This document shows, one piece after another, positions 4,909 to 5,121 of a stretch of DNA of 5,121 bases. This DNA comes from Actinomycetota bacterium. GTDB lineage: Bacteria; Actinomycetota; Actinomycetes; Streptosporangiales; Streptosporangiaceae. The notes under the pieces are model-generated. The model made no database searches and was not told where the DNA came from. It was given only the letters and a program-made list of their open reading frames with translations. Numbering within the stretch: position 1 is the first letter of the stretch; each line of letters starts with the position of its first letter. Both the position numbers and the translations under genes were made by a program. Location of the stretch: positions 2,006-7,126 of the forward strand of contig PMST01000664.1 in the NCBI GenBank assembly GCA_003168295.1, written 5' to 3'.

Positions 4909-5121
4909 CCGGCCCGGACCCGCCGGGCCCGGCCGGGACGACCCGCGCGCCCTGGGAGTTCGCGGCCCCGTGGGGCGCGCGCGGCTACCTCACCCCGCTC
5001 GACGGCCCGGTGCACTGGATCGAGTTCGGCCCAAACCCGCTCCCAACCTCGCCTGAAGCGACCGCACCGGAAGGCCCGCCGGTCGTCTTCGTGCACGGGC
5101 TGGGCGGCTCGCACCTGAACT
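4905..5121 (+). CDS. Second alpha/beta hydrolase, N-terminal part (cut by window edge)
   Basis: The first 72 codons of a gene that continues past the right edge. A Pro/Gly-rich leader (1-15) is followed by WEFAAPWGARGYLTPLDGPV (17-36) and HWIEFG (37-42), a typical pair of opening beta-strands. Next comes a Pro/Ala-rich insert (43-59) and then PPVVFVHGLGGSHLN (58-72). HGLGGSH is the oxyanion-hole motif of alpha/beta hydrolases in the hydrolase/acyltransferase group; the Ser-Asp-His triad would lie beyond the window. The ATG sits inside the stop of the preceding hydrolase (ATGA, 4905-4908), so it is translationally coupled and needs no promoter of its own. Two different hydrolases in one coupled unit suggest successive steps on a related substrate, or divergence after an old duplication. 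Confidence 0.87.
   Translation, partial: MTGPDPPGPAGTTRAPWEFAAPWGARGYLTPLDGPVHWIEFGPNPLPTSPEATAPEGPPVVFVHGLGGSHLN

Noticed and set aside
1..5121. tRNA/rRNA genes, CRISPR arrays, insertion sequences, phage or toxin-antitoxin genes
   Set aside because: Looked for on both strands; no cloverleaf, spaced repeats, transposase-like protein or terminal inverted repeats seen, and every large segment is explained by the listed genes.

Overview
The window looks like chromosomal DNA of a high-GC Gram-positive bacterium (actinomycete). The base composition is strongly G+C rich, coding regions have G/C at third codon positions, GTG is used as a start, two gene pairs overlap by ATGA, and the families present (actinobacterial DUF72, tandem YbjQ-type protein, paired alpha/beta hydrolases) fit that group. 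The genus cannot be named from this sequence.

Positions 1-820 (minus strand) hold a MarR-family regulator translationally coupled by an ATGA overlap to a drug-efflux-type MFS transporter that runs off the left edge. The regulator's start lies in a conspicuous AT-rich island with nested palindromes, the likely autoregulatory operator. Positions 821-898 contain a four-unit, 10-bp tandem repeat. Positions 899-1777 (minus) hold a complete DUF72 (YecE-like) protein.

Positions 1778-1988 are a divergent intergenic region with a perfect LacI-type palindrome. Downstream on the plus strand is the most unusual part of the window. A sugar-porter-type MFS gene is intact only through its first six membrane helices. 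At about 2597-2600 it is joined, out of frame, to the last ~125 codons of a glycoside hydrolase family 78 (alpha-L-rhamnosidase) gene. The GH78 remnant itself changes frame near 2850-2870, returning to the MFS frame and ending at what looks like its own stop (2970-2972). I read this as the scar of a deletion that collapsed a rhamnoside uptake and hydrolysis operon, leaving its operator behind. A misassembly is the main alternative.

Positions 3041-3946 (minus) hold a 301-residue protein with two YbjQ-like (putative heavy-metal-binding) repeats. From 4087 (plus) there are two overlapping alpha/beta hydrolase genes, the second cut by the right edge. The three minus-strand genes MarR, DUF72 and YbjQ-like each have a -10-like hexamer exactly six bases upstream of the start codon and no usable Shine-Dalgarno, so they are probably transcribed as leaderless mRNAs.

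I found no RNA genes, CRISPR arrays, insertion sequences or phage genes, and no convincing new multi-gene system. The value of the window lies in the operon scar and the promoter architecture.
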